Shown here: positions 10,203 through 22,335 of the stretch, one piece after another | How positions within the stretch are numbered: position 1 is the first letter of the stretch | Layout: every line of letters begins with the position of its first letter | NCBI RefSeq assembly: GCF_012933545.1 | Contig: NZ_JAADJU010000010.1 | Location: 160,192-224,191, forward strand | DNA: 64,000 bases | Direction: 5' to 3' | From: Rouxiella aceris | GTDB taxonomy: Bacteria > Pseudomonadota > Gammaproteobacteria > Enterobacterales > Enterobacteriaceae | Made by a program: the position numbers and the translations under genes | Notes under the pieces: model-generated | What the model saw: the letters and a program-made list of their open reading frames with translations, nothing else | Database searches by the model: none | What the model was told of the DNA's origin: nothing

Positions 10203-10235
10203 GCAAAAAAAAGGCCGCATTACGCGGCCTTTTTA
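10203..10235 (-). terminator. Terminator of ihfA
   Basis: GGCCGC / GCGGCC stem (10213-10218, 10224-10229) flanked by A-tract and T-tract, so it can work in both directions. It lies 15 bases after the ihfA stop codon on the minus strand. Confidence 0.85.
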
Positions 10236-10249
10236 TCAGACTAACTTTT

Positions 10250-10546
10250 TTATTCTTTGGGCGTGGCATTTTCCACGCGACTTTTTAACTTCTGTCCTGG
10301 ACGGAAAGTCACCACACGGCGCGCCGTAATAGGAATGTCCTCGCCAGTTTTCGGGTTACGCCCCGGACGTTGGTTTTTGTCACGCAGATCAAAATTGCCA
10401 AAGCCAGACAATTTAACTTGTTCGCCATTCTCCAAAGCACGACGTACTTCTTCAAAGAACAGTTCAACCAGGTCTTTGGCATCCCGTTTGCTCAGCCCGA
10501 GCTTTTCAAACAGGTGTTCTGACATTTCAGCTTTAGTAAGCGCCAT
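10250..10546 (-). CDS. ihfA: Integration host factor subunit alpha
   Basis: 98-residue DNA-bending protein of the HU/IHF family, forming a heterodimer with IhfB and acting in nucleoid structure, recombination and transcription. [18 protein letters not shown] and the beta-arm [10 protein letters not shown] with its intercalating proline are typical of IhfA. It follows pheT by four bases, the conserved gene order, so it can be read from the pheST promoter as well as its own. Confidence 0.98.
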   Translation of the reverse strand: MALTKAEMSEHLFEKLGLSKRDAKDLVELFFEEVRRALENGEQVKLSGFGNFDLRDKNQRPGRNPKTGEDIPITARRVVTFRPGQKLKSRVENATPKE

Positions 10547-10550
10547 AGGT

Positions 10551-12938
10551 TCAATCCCTCAAGGATGCTTGGAATCGCTGTTTTAGGGCCTCTACACATC
10601 TTGCAACAGTAGCGGCGATCTCCTCTTCTTCCAGTGTACGAGCGGTATCCTGCAATACCAGACTAATAGCCAGGCTTTTATAACCCTCCGCTACGCCCTT
10701 GCCACGGTACACGTCAAATAAGTTTACGCCAACTACCTGATTTGCGCCAACTTTCTTACACTCTGCCAAAATATCGTCTGCGGCGACGTTTTCAGCCACC
10801 ACAACAGCGATATCACGACGGTTTGCCGGGAAGCGAGAAATCTCGCGCGCATCAGGCAGGACGCGGTCTGCGAGCTTGTTCCACAACATTTCAAACACCA
10901 CGGTACGACCATTGAGGTCCAGTTTACGTTCCAATTCCGGATGCACTACTCCAATGAAACCAATACGTTCGCCGTGTAAATAAATTGCTGCGCTCTGGCC
11001 GGGATGCAATGCAGGATTCATTTCAGCCTTGAACTGAATCTGGTCCAATTTTCCGGTAAGCTCAAGAATCGCTTCAAGATCGCCCTTCAGATCGTAATAG
11101 TCCACGGCCTGACGTGCCAGGTCCCAATGTTCTTCGCTACGGTTACCGGCGATCACCCCAGACAGCATGACATCCTGACGGATACCCAAATAAGCTTGTG
11201 TATCAGGAACAAAACGCAGGCCACTTTCGAACAAGCGCACACGTCCCTGCTGACGATTCTGGTTATAAACCACAGAAGTCAGCAAACCGGTCCACAATGA
11301 GAGGCGCATTGCCGACATTTCTACGGAGATAGGGCTTGGCAACAGCAGCACTTCTTGGTCTGGATGCAGCCATTGCTGAACTTTAGGATCGACAAAGCTA
11401 TAGGTAATGGCTTCCTGGAAGCCGCGATCGACCAGCAGGTTCTTGACACGTTTCAAAGAAAGATCGGCTTCGCGGTGGCGTGTCATTTCCAGATTGGCTT
11501 TTACCGGCACATCGGGAATGTTGTTGTAGCCATAGACGCGTGCAACCTCTTCGACCAGGTCTTCTTCGATTTGCATATCGAAACGCCAGCTCGGTGCAAC
11601 CGCAATCCAGGTATCAGCCTGAACCTCAACCTGGCACCCCAGGCGTTGCAGAATATCCGTTACCTGAGCATCGGCAACATGGTGGCCGATGACCCGATCA
11701 AGTTTTTCGCGACGCAGAGTGATTTTGGCTGCTTTTGGCAAATGTGCTTCGGCAGTCACATCAATTACCGGTCCTGCCTGGCCGCCACAAATTTCCAGCA
11801 GCAAAGCGGTCGCACGTGCCATTGCCTTATGCTGCAACTGAGGATCGACGCCACGTTCGTAGCGATGTGATGCATCAGTATGCAGCCCCTGGCGGCGAGC
11901 ACGGCCAGTGATGGACAGAGGATTAAAGAATGCGCACTCCAGCAGCACATCTTGCGTCTGTGCATTGACGCCTGAATGCTCGCCGCCAAAGATCCCGCCC
12001 ATTGCCAACGCTTTTTTATGGTCGGCAATCACTAATACATCATCGTTAAGTTTGGCGACGGTGCCGTCGAGCAGGGTCAGGCTTTCGTCTTTCTGCGCCA
12101 GGCGCACCACAATACCGCCTTCAATACGATTGAGATCGAAGGCATGCATTGGCTGGCCCAGCTCAAGCAGCACAAAGTTGGTGATATCCACTACCGGATC
12201 GATGGAACGAATACCGCAGCGACGCAGCTTTTCGCGCATCCACAGCGGGGTAGCTGCCGTAATATCGATGCCTTTGACAACGCGACCCAAATAGCGCGGG
12301 CAGGCTTCACTGGCCTGAACATCGATGGGCAAGGTATCAGCAATAGTGGCGGCAACCGGGGCAATCAGCGGTTCGCTAAGCGGCAACTGGCTAACAACAG
12401 CCACGTCGCGGGCGATACCAATGATGCCCAGGCAATCGGCACGGTTAGGGGTGACGCTGATTTCAATCATCTTGTCATCGAGCTGCAGGAATTCACGGAT
12501 GTCGGTGCCAATAGGCGCATCCAGCGGCAGTTCGATAATGCCGTCGTGATCTTCAGAAATACCCAGCTCAGAGAAAGAGCACAGCATCCCTTCAGAAGGC
12601 TCACCGCGAAGTTTTGCCGCTTTGATTTTAAAATCACCCGGCAGCACCGCGCCGACGGTGGCCACGGCCACTTTCAGGCCCTGGCGACAGTTGGGCGCAC
12701 CGCAAACGATATCCAGCAGGCGGTCGCCACCGACATTGATTTTGGTGACGCGCAGTTTGTCGGCATTAGGATGCTGACCACATTCCACCACTTCACCGAC
12801 CACCACTCCGTGGAAAGCCCCGGCTACGGCTTCAACGCCGTCAACTTCCAGACCGGCCATGGTAATTTGTTCTGATAATGCTTCGCTGCTGATGGCTGGG
12901 TTTACCCATTCACGCAACCAGAGTTCACTGAATTTCAT
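10551..12938 (-). CDS. pheT: Phenylalanyl-tRNA synthetase beta subunit
   Basis: 795-residue beta chain of the alpha2beta2 synthetase that charges tRNA-Phe. Domain order is as expected: N-terminal and EMAP-like tRNA-binding domain (residues about 40-150), the B3/B4 editing domain, the B5 DNA-binding-like domain (about 400-475), the synthetase-like core, and the C-terminal FDX-ACB anticodon-binding domain ([13 protein letters not shown] onward). Full length with no interruptions. It lies 14 bases downstream of pheS. Confidence 0.98.
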   Translation of the reverse strand: MKFSELWLREWVNPAISSEALSEQITMAGLEVDGVEAVAGAFHGVVVGEVVECGQHPNADKLRVTKINVGGDRLLDIVCGAPNCRQGLKVAVATVGAVLPGDFKIKAAKLRGEPSEGMLCSFSELGISEDHDGIIELPLDAPIGTDIREFLQLDDKMIEISVTPNRADCLGIIGIARDVAVVSQLPLSEPLIAPVAATIADTLPIDVQASEACPRYLGRVVKGIDITAATPLWMREKLRRCGIRSIDPVVDITNFVLLELGQPMHAFDLNRIEGGIVVRLAQKDESLTLLDGTVAKLNDDVLVIADHKKALAMGGIFGGEHSGVNAQTQDVLLECAFFNPLSITGRARRQGLHTDASHRYERGVDPQLQHKAMARATALLLEICGGQAGPVIDVTAEAHLPKAAKITLRREKLDRVIGHHVADAQVTDILQRLGCQVEVQADTWIAVAPSWRFDMQIEEDLVEEVARVYGYNNIPDVPVKANLEMTRHREADLSLKRVKNLLVDRGFQEAITYSFVDPKVQQWLHPDQEVLLLPSPISVEMSAMRLSLWTGLLTSVVYNQNRQQGRVRLFESGLRFVPDTQAYLGIRQDVMLSGVIAGNRSEEHWDLARQAVDYYDLKGDLEAILELTGKLDQIQFKAEMNPALHPGQSAAIYLHGERIGFIGVVHPELERKLDLNGRTVVFEMLWNKLADRVLPDAREISRFPANRRDIAVVVAENVAADDILAECKKVGANQVVGVNLFDVYRGKGVAEGYKSLAISLVLQDTARTLEEEEIAATVARCVEALKQRFQASLRD

Positions 12939-12952
12939 GTGATATTCCCGCC

Positions 12953-13999
<1,047 letters not shown>

Positions 14000-14081
14000 T
14001 TAATGACGCGCCAGGCCTGATTTCGCGTTTCTGTATCAATGCCTTAACGTCAGCAAAACCTAACTGTCAGCGCCACCACAG

Positions 14082-14109
14082 CAAAAAAAAAGCCTCCACG
14101 AGGGAGGCT
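14082..14109 (-). terminator. pheM-controlled attenuator of pheST
   Basis: AGCCTCC-CTCGT-GGAGGCT stem followed by nine T on the minus strand, 49 bases after the pheM stop. This is the terminator arm of the known phenylalanine attenuation system; an upstream segment (14110-14170) contains the sequence expected to form the antiterminator. Confidence 0.85.
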
Positions 14110-14157
14110 TTAGCGCTACTTTCCGTTTCTTCTCTTACGCGCGAAAGCCTTCCTGAA

Positions 14158-14202
14158 TCAGGCGCTAAAGTAAAAAAAGAAGCGGAAAATAGCAGCATTC
14201 AT
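14158..14202 (-). CDS. pheM: PheST leader peptide
   Basis: 14-codon leader: the ATG at 14202 is read on the minus strand to give MNAAIFRFFFYFSA, with five phenylalanines and a TGA stop. It differs from the Escherichia leader only at the last residue as I recall it. Stalling at the Phe codons when charged tRNA-Phe is low should favour the antiterminator and let transcription enter pheST. It lies between the rplT terminator and the attenuator. Confidence 0.93.
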   Translation of the reverse strand: MNAAIFRFFFYFSA

Positions 14203-14282
14203 GCTTGCGTTACCTTAATAAGTTTGGGCTTACCGGTTAACCTTGCACCGCATTGGCAAAGCGTTTCTGCACCAATGGGGGT

Positions 14283-14315
14283 AAATATAAAAGAGGGAGC
14301 AAGCTCCCTCTTTCA
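14283..14315 (-). terminator. Terminator after rplT
   Basis: AAAGAGGGAG-CTTG-CTCCCTCTTT followed by TTATATTT on the minus strand, eight bases after the rplT stop codon. It separates the infC-rpmI-rplT transcript from pheM-pheST. Confidence 0.85.
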
Positions 14316-14321
14316 CCTGAC

Positions 14322-14693
<372 letters not shown>

Positions 14694-14737
14694 TTATTCT
14701 TGATTAAAAAAAAGTGATATACCGAAAGGGTATATTT

Positions 14738-14935
14738 TTAAGCGTACGGCAAGCATGCAGCGACCAGACCCAAATCGTTCTTGGATACAAGGCCTTTTGG
14801 ACGCAGGTGACGTTTACGCTTAGTCGATTTTTTGGTCAGAATATGACGCAGGTTAGCGTGCTTACGCTTGAAACCGCCATTGGCAGTCTTTTTAAAGCGT
14901 TTAGCGGCGCCACGTACAGTTTTAATCTTTGGCAT
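14738..14935 (-). CDS. rpmI: Large ribosomal subunit protein bL35
   Basis: 65-residue ribosomal protein with the typical start [17 protein letters not shown] and a strongly basic composition. The frame is open four codons further upstream, but the conserved N-terminus and length fix the start at 14935. It lies between infC and rplT. Confidence 0.97.
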   Translation of the reverse strand: MPKIKTVRGAAKRFKKTANGGFKRKHANLRHILTKKSTKRKRHLRPKGLVSKNDLGLVAACLPYA

Positions 14936-15031
14936 TTTATATTCCACTTCGCATTGTTAATTACATGAATCAGTAAGGCGAACATGACCCAGGGTATGCA
15001 AGCACACCCCGGATCAGGCTACTTGATAGCC

Positions 15032-15586
<555 letters not shown>

Positions 15587-17515
15587 TTATTCCTCCAGTT
15601 GATGAAGACTTCTGCTGCGGATTTCCGCCAGCAGTTTGTCAACGACTTCGCTAACGTCCATGCTTCCCAGGTCTTTACCACGACGAGTACGAACGGCAAC
15701 TTTGCCTGATTCGACCTCTTTATCGCCACAAACCAACATATAGGGAACACGACGCAGCGTGTGCTCGCGAATTTTAAAGCCAATCTTCTCATTTCTCAAG
15801 TCGGCTTTAACGCGAATACCTGCATCTTGCAGTTTTTTGGTTAATTCTTCGACGTAGGCAGCTTGTGAATCGGTAATATTCATTACCACCACCTGTACCG
15901 GTGCAATCCAGGTTGGGAAGAAGCCCGCGTATTCTTCAGTAAGAATACCAATGAAGCGTTCCATTGAACCCAAAATTGCCCGATGAATCATTACCGGTAC
16001 TTTACGATCGTTATTTTCGCCGATATATGTAGCGTCCAAACGATCAGGTAATGAAAAGTCGAGCTGCACGGTACCACACTGCCACGCACGATCCAAACAA
16101 TCATGCAAGGTAAATTCAATTTTTGGGCCGTAGAAGGCACCTTCGCCCGGCTGGTACTCAAAAGCGATGTTATTTTCGACTAATGCCGCAGCCAGATCCT
16201 GTTCAGCACGGTCCCACATCTCATCGCTACCGATGCGTTTGACTGGACGGGTCGACAACTTGACCACAATCTTTTCAAAGCCAAAGGTGCTGTACATATC
16301 GTAGACCATTTTGATACAGCTGTTCACTTCCTGACGAACCTGCTCTTCGGTACAGAAGATATGGGCATCATCCTGAGTGAAACCACGAACGCGCATCAGG
16401 CCATGCAAGGCACCTGATGGTTCATTACGGTGACAGCTACCAAACTCGGCCATGCGCAGCGGCAGATCGCGGTAAGACTTCAACCCCTGGTTGAAAATCT
16501 GCACGTGACCCGGGCAGTTCATTGGCTTGATGCAATATTCACGATTCTCGGAAGAGGTGGTGAACATGGCTTCTTTGTAGTTGTCCCAGTGCCCGGTTTT
16601 TTCCCACAGCACTCGGTCCATCATAAACGGACCTTTGACTTCCTGATACTGATAAGACTTCAGCTTCATGCGCACGAAGGCTTCCAGCTCACGGAAAATG
16701 GTCCAGCCATCGTTGTGCCAGAACACCATACCTGGTGCTTCTTCCTGCATATGGTACAGGTCAAGCTGCTTGCCGATTTTACGGTGATCGCGCTTGCCGG
16801 CTTCTTCCAGACGCTGCAGATAGGCATTCAGCTGCTTTTTGTCGCCCCAGGCAGTACCGTAGATACGTTGCAACATTTTGTTGTTGCTGTCGCCACGCCA
16901 GTAAGCCCCAGAGGTCTTCTGCAGTTTGAAGTGATGACAGAAACGCATATTGGGTACGTGCGGACCGCGGCACATATCAATATATTCTTCATGATGGTAC
17001 AGACCAGGACGATCGTCATGGCTGATATTTTCATCAAGAATGGCAATTTTGTACTGTTCGCCGCGACGTTCAAAGGTGTCGCGCGCTTCCTGCCAGCTGA
17101 CTTTCTTTTTAATTACGTCGTAATTTTTTTCAGCCAGTTCATGCATGCGTTTTTCAAGCAGATCGATATCTTCCTGAGTCAACGTGCGATCCAGATCGAC
17201 ATCGTAATAAAAACCGTTATCGATAGTTGGACCAATGGCCATCTTGGTGTCGGGCCACAGTTGCTTGATGGCATGACCTAACAGGTGTGCGCAAGAGTGA
17301 CGGAGAATTTCCAAACCGGCATCGTCTTTTGCAGTAATAATGGCTAATTGAGCATCGTTCTCAATCAGGTCGTTGGCATCAACCAACTCACCGTTTACCC
17401 GACCAGCGATACAGGCTTTCGCCAGACCCGGGCCGATATCCAGTGCGACGTCCAAAGGAGAAACGGGATGATCAAACTGACGCTGACTGCCATCAGGGAG
17501 AGTAATAACGGGCAT
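15587..17515 (-). CDS. thrS: Threonyl-tRNA synthetase
   Basis: 642-residue class II synthetase: TGS domain (residues 1-62, [11 protein letters not shown]), second editing domain with [12 protein letters not shown], catalytic core with the zinc ligands (CPGH and downstream histidines) and a C-terminal anticodon-binding domain. An ATG two codons upstream exists but the conserved start is at 17515. Escherichia ThrS represses its own mRNA through leader hairpins; a leader of similar length is available here but I did not fold it. Confidence 0.98.
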   Translation of the reverse strand: MPVITLPDGSQRQFDHPVSPLDVALDIGPGLAKACIAGRVNGELVDANDLIENDAQLAIITAKDDAGLEILRHSCAHLLGHAIKQLWPDTKMAIGPTIDNGFYYDVDLDRTLTQEDIDLLEKRMHELAEKNYDVIKKKVSWQEARDTFERRGEQYKIAILDENISHDDRPGLYHHEEYIDMCRGPHVPNMRFCHHFKLQKTSGAYWRGDSNNKMLQRIYGTAWGDKKQLNAYLQRLEEAGKRDHRKIGKQLDLYHMQEEAPGMVFWHNDGWTIFRELEAFVRMKLKSYQYQEVKGPFMMDRVLWEKTGHWDNYKEAMFTTSSENREYCIKPMNCPGHVQIFNQGLKSYRDLPLRMAEFGSCHRNEPSGALHGLMRVRGFTQDDAHIFCTEEQVRQEVNSCIKMVYDMYSTFGFEKIVVKLSTRPVKRIGSDEMWDRAEQDLAAALVENNIAFEYQPGEGAFYGPKIEFTLHDCLDRAWQCGTVQLDFSLPDRLDATYIGENNDRKVPVMIHRAILGSMERFIGILTEEYAGFFPTWIAPVQVVVMNITDSQAAYVEELTKKLQDAGIRVKADLRNEKIGFKIREHTLRRVPYMLVCGDKEVESGKVAVRTRRGKDLGSMDVSEVVDKLLAEIRSRSLHQLEE

Positions 17516-17868
17516 GTGCATTCCTCATCTACAGTGGTGCCCCACACGACAGAGCACATATAGAAAAATGGGTATAAAAAACTTCATCCGTTTGATTACG
17601 CTATTTAGCTTTACCTTGCCAAATATATACACGCATAAGTACAAAAACGGCTGTACCTAGGATGTGACGTAAGCAGGCACAGAGTGTAGCACCCGTAAAG
17701 CGCACTTTTCCAGCAACTTACGAGGAAATAGCAGGATATTTTGTGCGGACTTAACGACACAGAGCAGTGGCGGCAACAAGATGATGACAGGACAGCAGGA
17801 AGGGAAAATACCGGGCAGTGAGGATTCGCCCCGGGGAGTAAACCCGCGGGGGACCCGTATTATCAGAC
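17516..17868. other. thrS leader and emtA downstream region
   Basis: About 350 bases without a gene. The part next to thrS (to about 17650) should hold its promoter and autoregulatory leader; TATATATT at about 17623-17630 could be a -10. The part next to emtA has two adjacent GC palindromes, CCCCGGGG (17829-17836) and CCCGCGGG (17843-17850), that could form a compact structure. The open frames across this stretch have no start signals. Confidence 0.4.
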
Positions 17869-18501
17869 TTAACGCATAGCCAGATAAGCATTGTTGACCT
17901 TCCACAGATAACGCGGTGCCTGTGGGGCCGGATGATTTTTCTGTACATGCTGATAGAACTGTTCAGGCGTCATTTGATTGATCTTTGCCACGGCATAAAC
18001 CCGGTCTTTCGAAAAGGTTCTCAACAGTGCTCCAGCTCCGTTTACATAAGCAACCGTAGTGGCATAGCGCAGGGTTTGCGGATTATTTATCCCGGCCAGC
18101 TGCTGCTGCAACATGCTTAGGTAAGCGGTACCCAAATCAATATTTACTTGCGGATCTTTTAATTCAAAGGAGGTGGGCTGACCATAACGCCCTTTAAGTC
18201 GGTAGGCATCCCGCCCGGCAGTGGAGGCTTTAAGCTGCATTAACCCCACGGCATTCGACTTGCTCACTACGCCAGGATTAAACCCGGACTCGACCTGAAT
18301 TATCGCTTTAACCAGTGTTTCATCAACGCCATAAGTATTGGCCGCCTGATGAATAACACTGCCATAAGGCCCCTGGTGCATTAACGAAGGAGTATCCTGA
18401 ATTACCGGACGACTCGTCACTCGACTTGTTTGCATTGGGGTTTCTTTTGCGCACCCCGCCAGTAATAGCGCAGTCATCAAATAAAGAAATTTGCGTTTCA
18501 C
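17869..18501 (-). CDS. emtA: EmtA/MltE-like membrane-bound lytic transglycosylase
   Basis: Outer-membrane lipoprotein that cleaves peptidoglycan glycan strands. The GTG at 18501 gives 210 residues beginning KRKFLYLMTALLLAGC, a short signal with an LLAGC lipobox; the upstream open codons lack a signal and are excluded. The family 1 transglycosylase domain has the catalytic Glu in IIQVESGFNP, the GLMQLKAST motif and YVNGAGALLRTF. The C-terminal NHPAPQAPRY matches EmtA closely. Assigned to EmtA and not Slt or MltC on length and tail sequence. Confidence 0.88.
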   Translation of the reverse strand: MKRKFLYLMTALLLAGCAKETPMQTSRVTSRPVIQDTPSLMHQGPYGSVIHQAANTYGVDETLVKAIIQVESGFNPGVVSKSNAVGLMQLKASTAGRDAYRLKGRYGQPTSFELKDPQVNIDLGTAYLSMLQQQLAGINNPQTLRYATTVAYVNGAGALLRTFSKDRVYAVAKINQMTPEQFYQHVQKNHPAPQAPRYLWKVNNAYLAMR

Positions 18502-18823
18502 TTGAGCTCTCTCGCAGCCAGGACGAAGGCCAGCATATACATATTTTCCCAATATCAAAATATATTTTTCATCTATAATAAATAATGCTTGATGAAACAA
18601 GGAAATGGCGAATTAGTCGATCAGATTTATCCTGTATTATTGTCAATCATGCGTTATATCTCATTTTTTTTACTTCTCACGCCAAGCAATATTAATGACT
18701 GTTGTACGCTATCTGATATAAATAATCAGAACGATGCAGTCAGGCTGTGCGCTCGATCGGGGTTTTTGTACAAAAAAAGCGCTAACTTAATGAATTATCA
18801 GGCCAGTCAGAAGGGGTGATACC
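18502..18823. promoter_or_regulatory. Divergent promoter region emtA / yniA
   Basis: AT-rich gap between two divergent genes. It contains a perfect 14-base palindrome TTTTTGTACAAAAA at 18763-18776, about 50 bases before the yniA start, which could be an operator or a start-site element. No coding sequence is seen. Confidence 0.35.
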
Positions 18824-19687
18824 ATGTGGCAAGCCGTTAATCGTCTGTTGAGTGAACATCTGGGCAATGCAGAAATTCGTGAACGCGTCGAGCTGCCAGG
18901 CGGTGAAATCCACGCTGCATGGCGACTTAGCTATGGCGACCGAGACGTTTTTGTAAAGTGTAATAGCCGAGAGTTACTGCCGCTGTTTACCGCCGAAGCC
19001 GACCAGTTGGCGCTGCTGGCAAAAAGCAATACGGTGCGGGTTCCACAGGTCTATGGCGTAGGGAGCGATCGGGATTATAGTTTCCTGCTGCTGGAGTATC
19101 TGCCCCTCACCGCGCTGGATGCCGACAGTGCGCTAGTACTGGGTCAGCAGTTGGCGGCATTGCATCAGTGGAGCGAGCAATTACAGTTTGGCCTCGATTT
19201 TGACAACGAGCTGGCAACGCTACCTCAGCCCAACACCTGGCAGCGACGCTGGTCGACCTTTTTTTCGCAACAGCGCATCGGTTGGCAACTGCAACTGGCG
19301 CTGGAAAAAGGCATGAATTTTGGTGATATCGAGCAAATTTGCGAACTGGTACGGCTCAGGCTGCAAAACCATCAGCCACAGCCTTCTCTGTTGCACGGTG
19401 ACCTGTGGCCCCATAACTGCGGTTCGTCAGCGCAGGGCCCGGTAATATTCGACCCAGCCTGCTATTGGGGCGATCGCGAATGCGATTTGGCTATGCTTCC
19501 GCTGTACCCGAATATTCCAGGCCAATTACTTACCGGCTACCAAAGCGTTATGCCCCTGCCCGCCGATTTTATTGACCGGCAATCCATCTATCAACTTTAC
19601 TATTTATTAAATCGCAGCAACCTGTTTGGCGGCCAGCATATGGTGGTGGCACAGCGGGCGGTGGATAGATTATTAGAAGAAAAATAA
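18824..19687 (+). CDS. yniA: YniA, fructosamine kinase-family protein
   Basis: 287-residue protein-kinase-like fold of the fructosamine/ketosamine-3-kinase family, which phosphorylates glycated amines so they decay. The catalytic loop LLHGDLWPHNCG and the metal-binding FDPACYWGDRECD are intact. Homologues are conserved next to yniB and hxpB, as here. Substrate in bacteria is not settled. GGGGTGATACC precedes the ATG. Confidence 0.92.
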   Translation: MWQAVNRLLSEHLGNAEIRERVELPGGEIHAAWRLSYGDRDVFVKCNSRELLPLFTAEADQLALLAKSNTVRVPQVYGVGSDRDYSFLLLEYLPLTALDADSALVLGQQLAALHQWSEQLQFGLDFDNELATLPQPNTWQRRWSTFFSQQRIGWQLQLALEKGMNFGDIEQICELVRLRLQNHQPQPSLLHGDLWPHNCGSSAQGPVIFDPACYWGDRECDLAMLPLYPNIPGQLLTGYQSVMPLPADFIDRQSIYQLYYLLNRSNLFGGQHMVVAQRAVDRLLEEK

Positions 19688-19691
19688 AAGA

Positions 19692-19730
19692 AATAAAGCC
19701 TGTGAACCTTAGGTTTTTCAGGCTTTATTA
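19692..19730. terminator. Bidirectional terminator between yniA and yniB
   Basis: AATAAAGCCTG / CAGGCTTTATT outer stem with an inner GAACC-tta-GGTT stem, A-rich and T-rich on its two sides. The two flanking genes converge, so it can end both transcripts. Confidence 0.85.
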
Positions 19731-19752
19731 TTATCAAAATCAGAGCGCAAAA

Positions 19753-20301
19753 TCAGGCGAGGAGTCCGATTAACTTGAGAACAAAATAGGCGATAACGGC
19801 AATAATGATCGGCAGAATATATAGCGGAAAATATTGCATAAAAATGCTGTGGCGAGGAATAACAATTCGCTGTTCAATCTGTTCTTGAGTTCTTGCCTCA
19901 CCCTCTTTGGTCTGCTCCATAATCAATTGATCCTGGACGCTTTCACGAATGTGTCTCACCTGACGTGACATACGGGCACCGCTGGTCTGCAATGCCAGGC
20001 CGACGAAAATCAGCCAGAAAATAACAATAAACATGATATTGGCGCTGGTCACTCCCTGCCCCAAAACCGGTAGCGGCGCGTTGTACCAGAACACATTGAG
20101 AAATGGGGTGTTAAATTTCACCATATCGACCATGACGTGAACAAAATCCATCATCACCGCATTAATACCCTGCTTGGTCTTACTGTGCTCATAGACAAAA
20201 TTAAGCAATGAAATCAAAGTCGAAAGCAGCGCCGGAATAAAGATTATCCAGCCGACAATCCGTTTTAACACGGCGACGCGCCCAGCCTGTTGATACTTCA
20301 T
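19753..20301 (-). CDS. yniB: YniB family inner-membrane protein
   Basis: 182-residue membrane protein of unknown function. Three to four hydrophobic segments are visible (about 15-35, 88-105, 155-180), separated by a charged central part (RQVRHIRESVQDQ). It matches YniB, which is conserved between yniA and hxpB in enterobacteria. No catalytic motif is seen. Confidence 0.88.
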   Translation of the reverse strand: MKYQQAGRVAVLKRIVGWIIFIPALLSTLISLLNFVYEHSKTKQGINAVMMDFVHVMVDMVKFNTPFLNVFWYNAPLPVLGQGVTSANIMFIVIFWLIFVGLALQTSGARMSRQVRHIRESVQDQLIMEQTKEGEARTQEQIEQRIVIPRHSIFMQYFPLYILPIIIAVIAYFVLKLIGLLA

Positions 20302-20519
20302 GAATTCCCCTTGTTAGGACGTCTCATTAGAAGCGTCAGTTTACCTGTAGTTGCTGAAAGACGCCCAAAATTTTGTTTAACATCTTTTAACAGCTCATTT
20401 TTTCGCGTCCAGACGACGATTTTCCCGCTAAGATACCGGTACTGCCCTGCCCCCAGCCCCGTGCGCTTAACCGCGCCTGCTATGATCAAGACAATTCAGT
20501 GTAATCGGGAGTGACAACT

Positions 20520-21185
20520 ATGCATGATGTAAAACCCATTCAAGCGGCGATTTTTGATATGGATGGCCTGCTGATTGACTCAGAACCTTTGTGGTCACAG
20601 TCGGAACTGGAAGTATTTGCCAGCCTGGGCGTCGATATTTCGCAAAAAGATCGTTTGCCATCCACCCTTGGGCTGCGTATCGATCAGACCGTTCGACTCT
20701 GGGCTCGCATCCTGCCGTGGAAAGGGGCCAGCGAAGCCGAAGTGACGGCGCGGATCATTGCCCGCACCATTGAACGGGTCGAAGCCAGCCGTCCCCTGCT
20801 GCCCGGCGTCGAAGATGCGTTAAAACTTTGTCAGCAACAAGGGCTAAAAATCGGCCTCGCTTCGGCTTCCCCGTTGCATATGCTTGATAGCGTATTAGAG
20901 ATGTTTAACCTGCAATCCTATTTTCAGGTTCGGGTGTCGGCGGAGTCACTGCCGCACAGCAAACCGCATCCTGAAGTCTATTTGCAAGCCGCCGCCGAGC
21001 TGGGTATTGATCCCCTCGACTGCGTCACGCTGGAAGACTCTTTTAACGGCATGATCGCCACCAAGGCGGCACGTATGCGCTCGATTGTGGTACCCGACCG
21101 GCATTATAGCGATGACCCAAGGTGGTCGCTGGCCGACGTCAAGCTGGCATCCCTTTGCGAGTTAACAGCACAGCATCTGGGTTAA
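20520..21185 (+). CDS. hxpB: HxpB (YniC), hexitol/sugar-phosphate phosphatase
   Basis: 221-residue HAD-superfamily phosphatase; the Escherichia enzyme removes phosphate from 2-deoxyglucose-6-phosphate and hexitol phosphates. HAD motif I is AIFDMDGLLIDSEPLW, motif II LASASPLHML, motif III SKPHPEVYL, and motif IV LEDSFNGM. A GTG at 20511 is in frame but touches the GGGAG Shine-Dalgarno, so ATG at 20520, eight bases after it, is preferred. Confidence 0.93.
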   Translation: MHDVKPIQAAIFDMDGLLIDSEPLWSQSELEVFASLGVDISQKDRLPSTLGLRIDQTVRLWARILPWKGASEAEVTARIIARTIERVEASRPLLPGVEDALKLCQQQGLKIGLASASPLHMLDSVLEMFNLQSYFQVRVSAESLPHSKPHPEVYLQAAAELGIDPLDCVTLEDSFNGMIATKAARMRSIVVPDRHYSDDPRWSLADVKLASLCELTAQHLG

Positions 21186-21262
21186 AATAAATTTAGCGGC
21201 AGCAGTGAGCATATACGCTTTTTTTGCTGCCAATTTTGCGAACCATGACCCTCGCCACAAAT

Positions 21263-21283
21263 AATTAAAACATCATTTCATTT
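21263..21283. promoter_or_regulatory. KdgR operator candidate upstream of kduI
   Basis: AATTAAAACATCATTTCATTT matches the KdgR operator pattern (AATRAAAYRYYRTTTYATTT) with few differences; the site is 145 bases before the kduI start. The KdgR repressor itself is encoded at 25464-26255, which fits local control of hexuronate catabolism. Confidence 0.65.
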
Positions 21284-21427
21284 TTATTGAATTCATAGAC
21301 CAATGCTTCTATGCTGCATAACACACAGGATAAACCGGGATGGCAGCAGCAACTGACAGCGGCCAGCGATGACCCCCTCCCCCCGGCATTTCCCCGACCA
21401 TGCTGTTTATGTAAAAGAGGCAACGAC

Positions 21428-22264
21428 ATGCAAGTCCGTCAAAGTATTCATAGCGATCACGCCAAACAACTTGATACCGCTGGCCTGCGCCGCGAATTTC
21501 TAATCGAAAAAATCTTTGCAGAAGATACCTATACCCTGACCTACAGCCATATCGACCGTATTATCGTCGGCGGTGTGATGCCGATTAACCAGGTGATTAC
21601 CATAGGCGATGAAGTCGGCAAGCAGTTGGGGGTCAGTTATTTTCTTGAACGCCGTGAGCTGGGCGTCATTAATATTGGCGGACCAGGGTTAATTGTCGTT
21701 GATGGCAAAACCCATGAAATCGGCAATGAAGAGGCGCTTTATGTCGGCAAAGGTGCCCGCCAAGTGGCCTTTAGCAGCGTGGATAGTCAACACCCGGCCA
21801 AGTTTTATTACAACAGTGCGCCGGCACACACGCGCTTCCCGGATAAAAAAATCACCCTGGCAGAAGCCTCTCCGCAAACCCTGGGTGATGCGGCAACCAG
21901 TAACCGTCGCACCATTAACAAGTTTATCGTACCTGCCGTGTTGGAAACCTGCCAGTTAACCATGGGGCTGACCAAGCTTGACGCCGGTAGCCTGTGGAAC
22001 ACCATGCCCTGCCATACCCACGAACGTCGTATGGAGGTTTATTTCTATTTTGATATGGATGATGAAACCGCCGTGTTTCATATGATGGGGCAACCGCAGG
22101 AAACCCGCCATCTGCTGGTACACAACGAGCAGGCGGTGATTTCTCCCAGTTGGTCAATCCACGCTGGCGTGGGTACCAAACGCTATACCTTTATCTGGGG
22201 CATGGTGGGCGAAAACCAGGTATTCGATGATATGGATCATGTGGCCGTCAGCGCACTGAGATAG
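21428..22264 (+). CDS. kduI: KduI, 5-dehydro-4-deoxy-D-glucuronate isomerase
   Basis: 278-residue cupin-fold isomerase converting 5-keto-4-deoxyuronate, the pectin and hyaluronate breakdown product, to 2,5-diketo-3-deoxygluconate. [17 protein letters not shown] and the metal site [16 protein letters not shown] are typical. The frame is open 39 codons upstream, but GAGG before 21428 and the conserved start decide the ATG. kduD follows 71 bases later and completes the step pair. Confidence 0.96.
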   Translation: MQVRQSIHSDHAKQLDTAGLRREFLIEKIFAEDTYTLTYSHIDRIIVGGVMPINQVITIGDEVGKQLGVSYFLERRELGVINIGGPGLIVVDGKTHEIGNEEALYVGKGARQVAFSSVDSQHPAKFYYNSAPAHTRFPDKKITLAEASPQTLGDAATSNRRTINKFIVPAVLETCQLTMGLTKLDAGSLWNTMPCHTHERRMEVYFYFDMDDETAVFHMMGQPQETRHLLVHNEQAVISPSWSIHAGVGTKRYTFIWGMVGENQVFDDMDHVAVSALR

Positions 22265-22335
22265 TCGTTTTTTTGCATACACCCAGGCGCAACGCCGACC
22301 ACAATGGCGTTGTGCCGGTGATAAGAGAGTCAATG

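Noticed and set aside
10141..10329. 62-codon open frame across the ihfA terminator
   Set aside because: It crosses a strong terminator and overlaps ihfA antisense.
12144..12875. 243-codon open frame antisense to pheT
   Set aside because: Shadow of a strongly conserved gene with no domain, start signal or promoter.
16430..17281. 283-codon open frame antisense to thrS
   Set aside because: Lies wholly within thrS; composition is that of a reverse-strand shadow.
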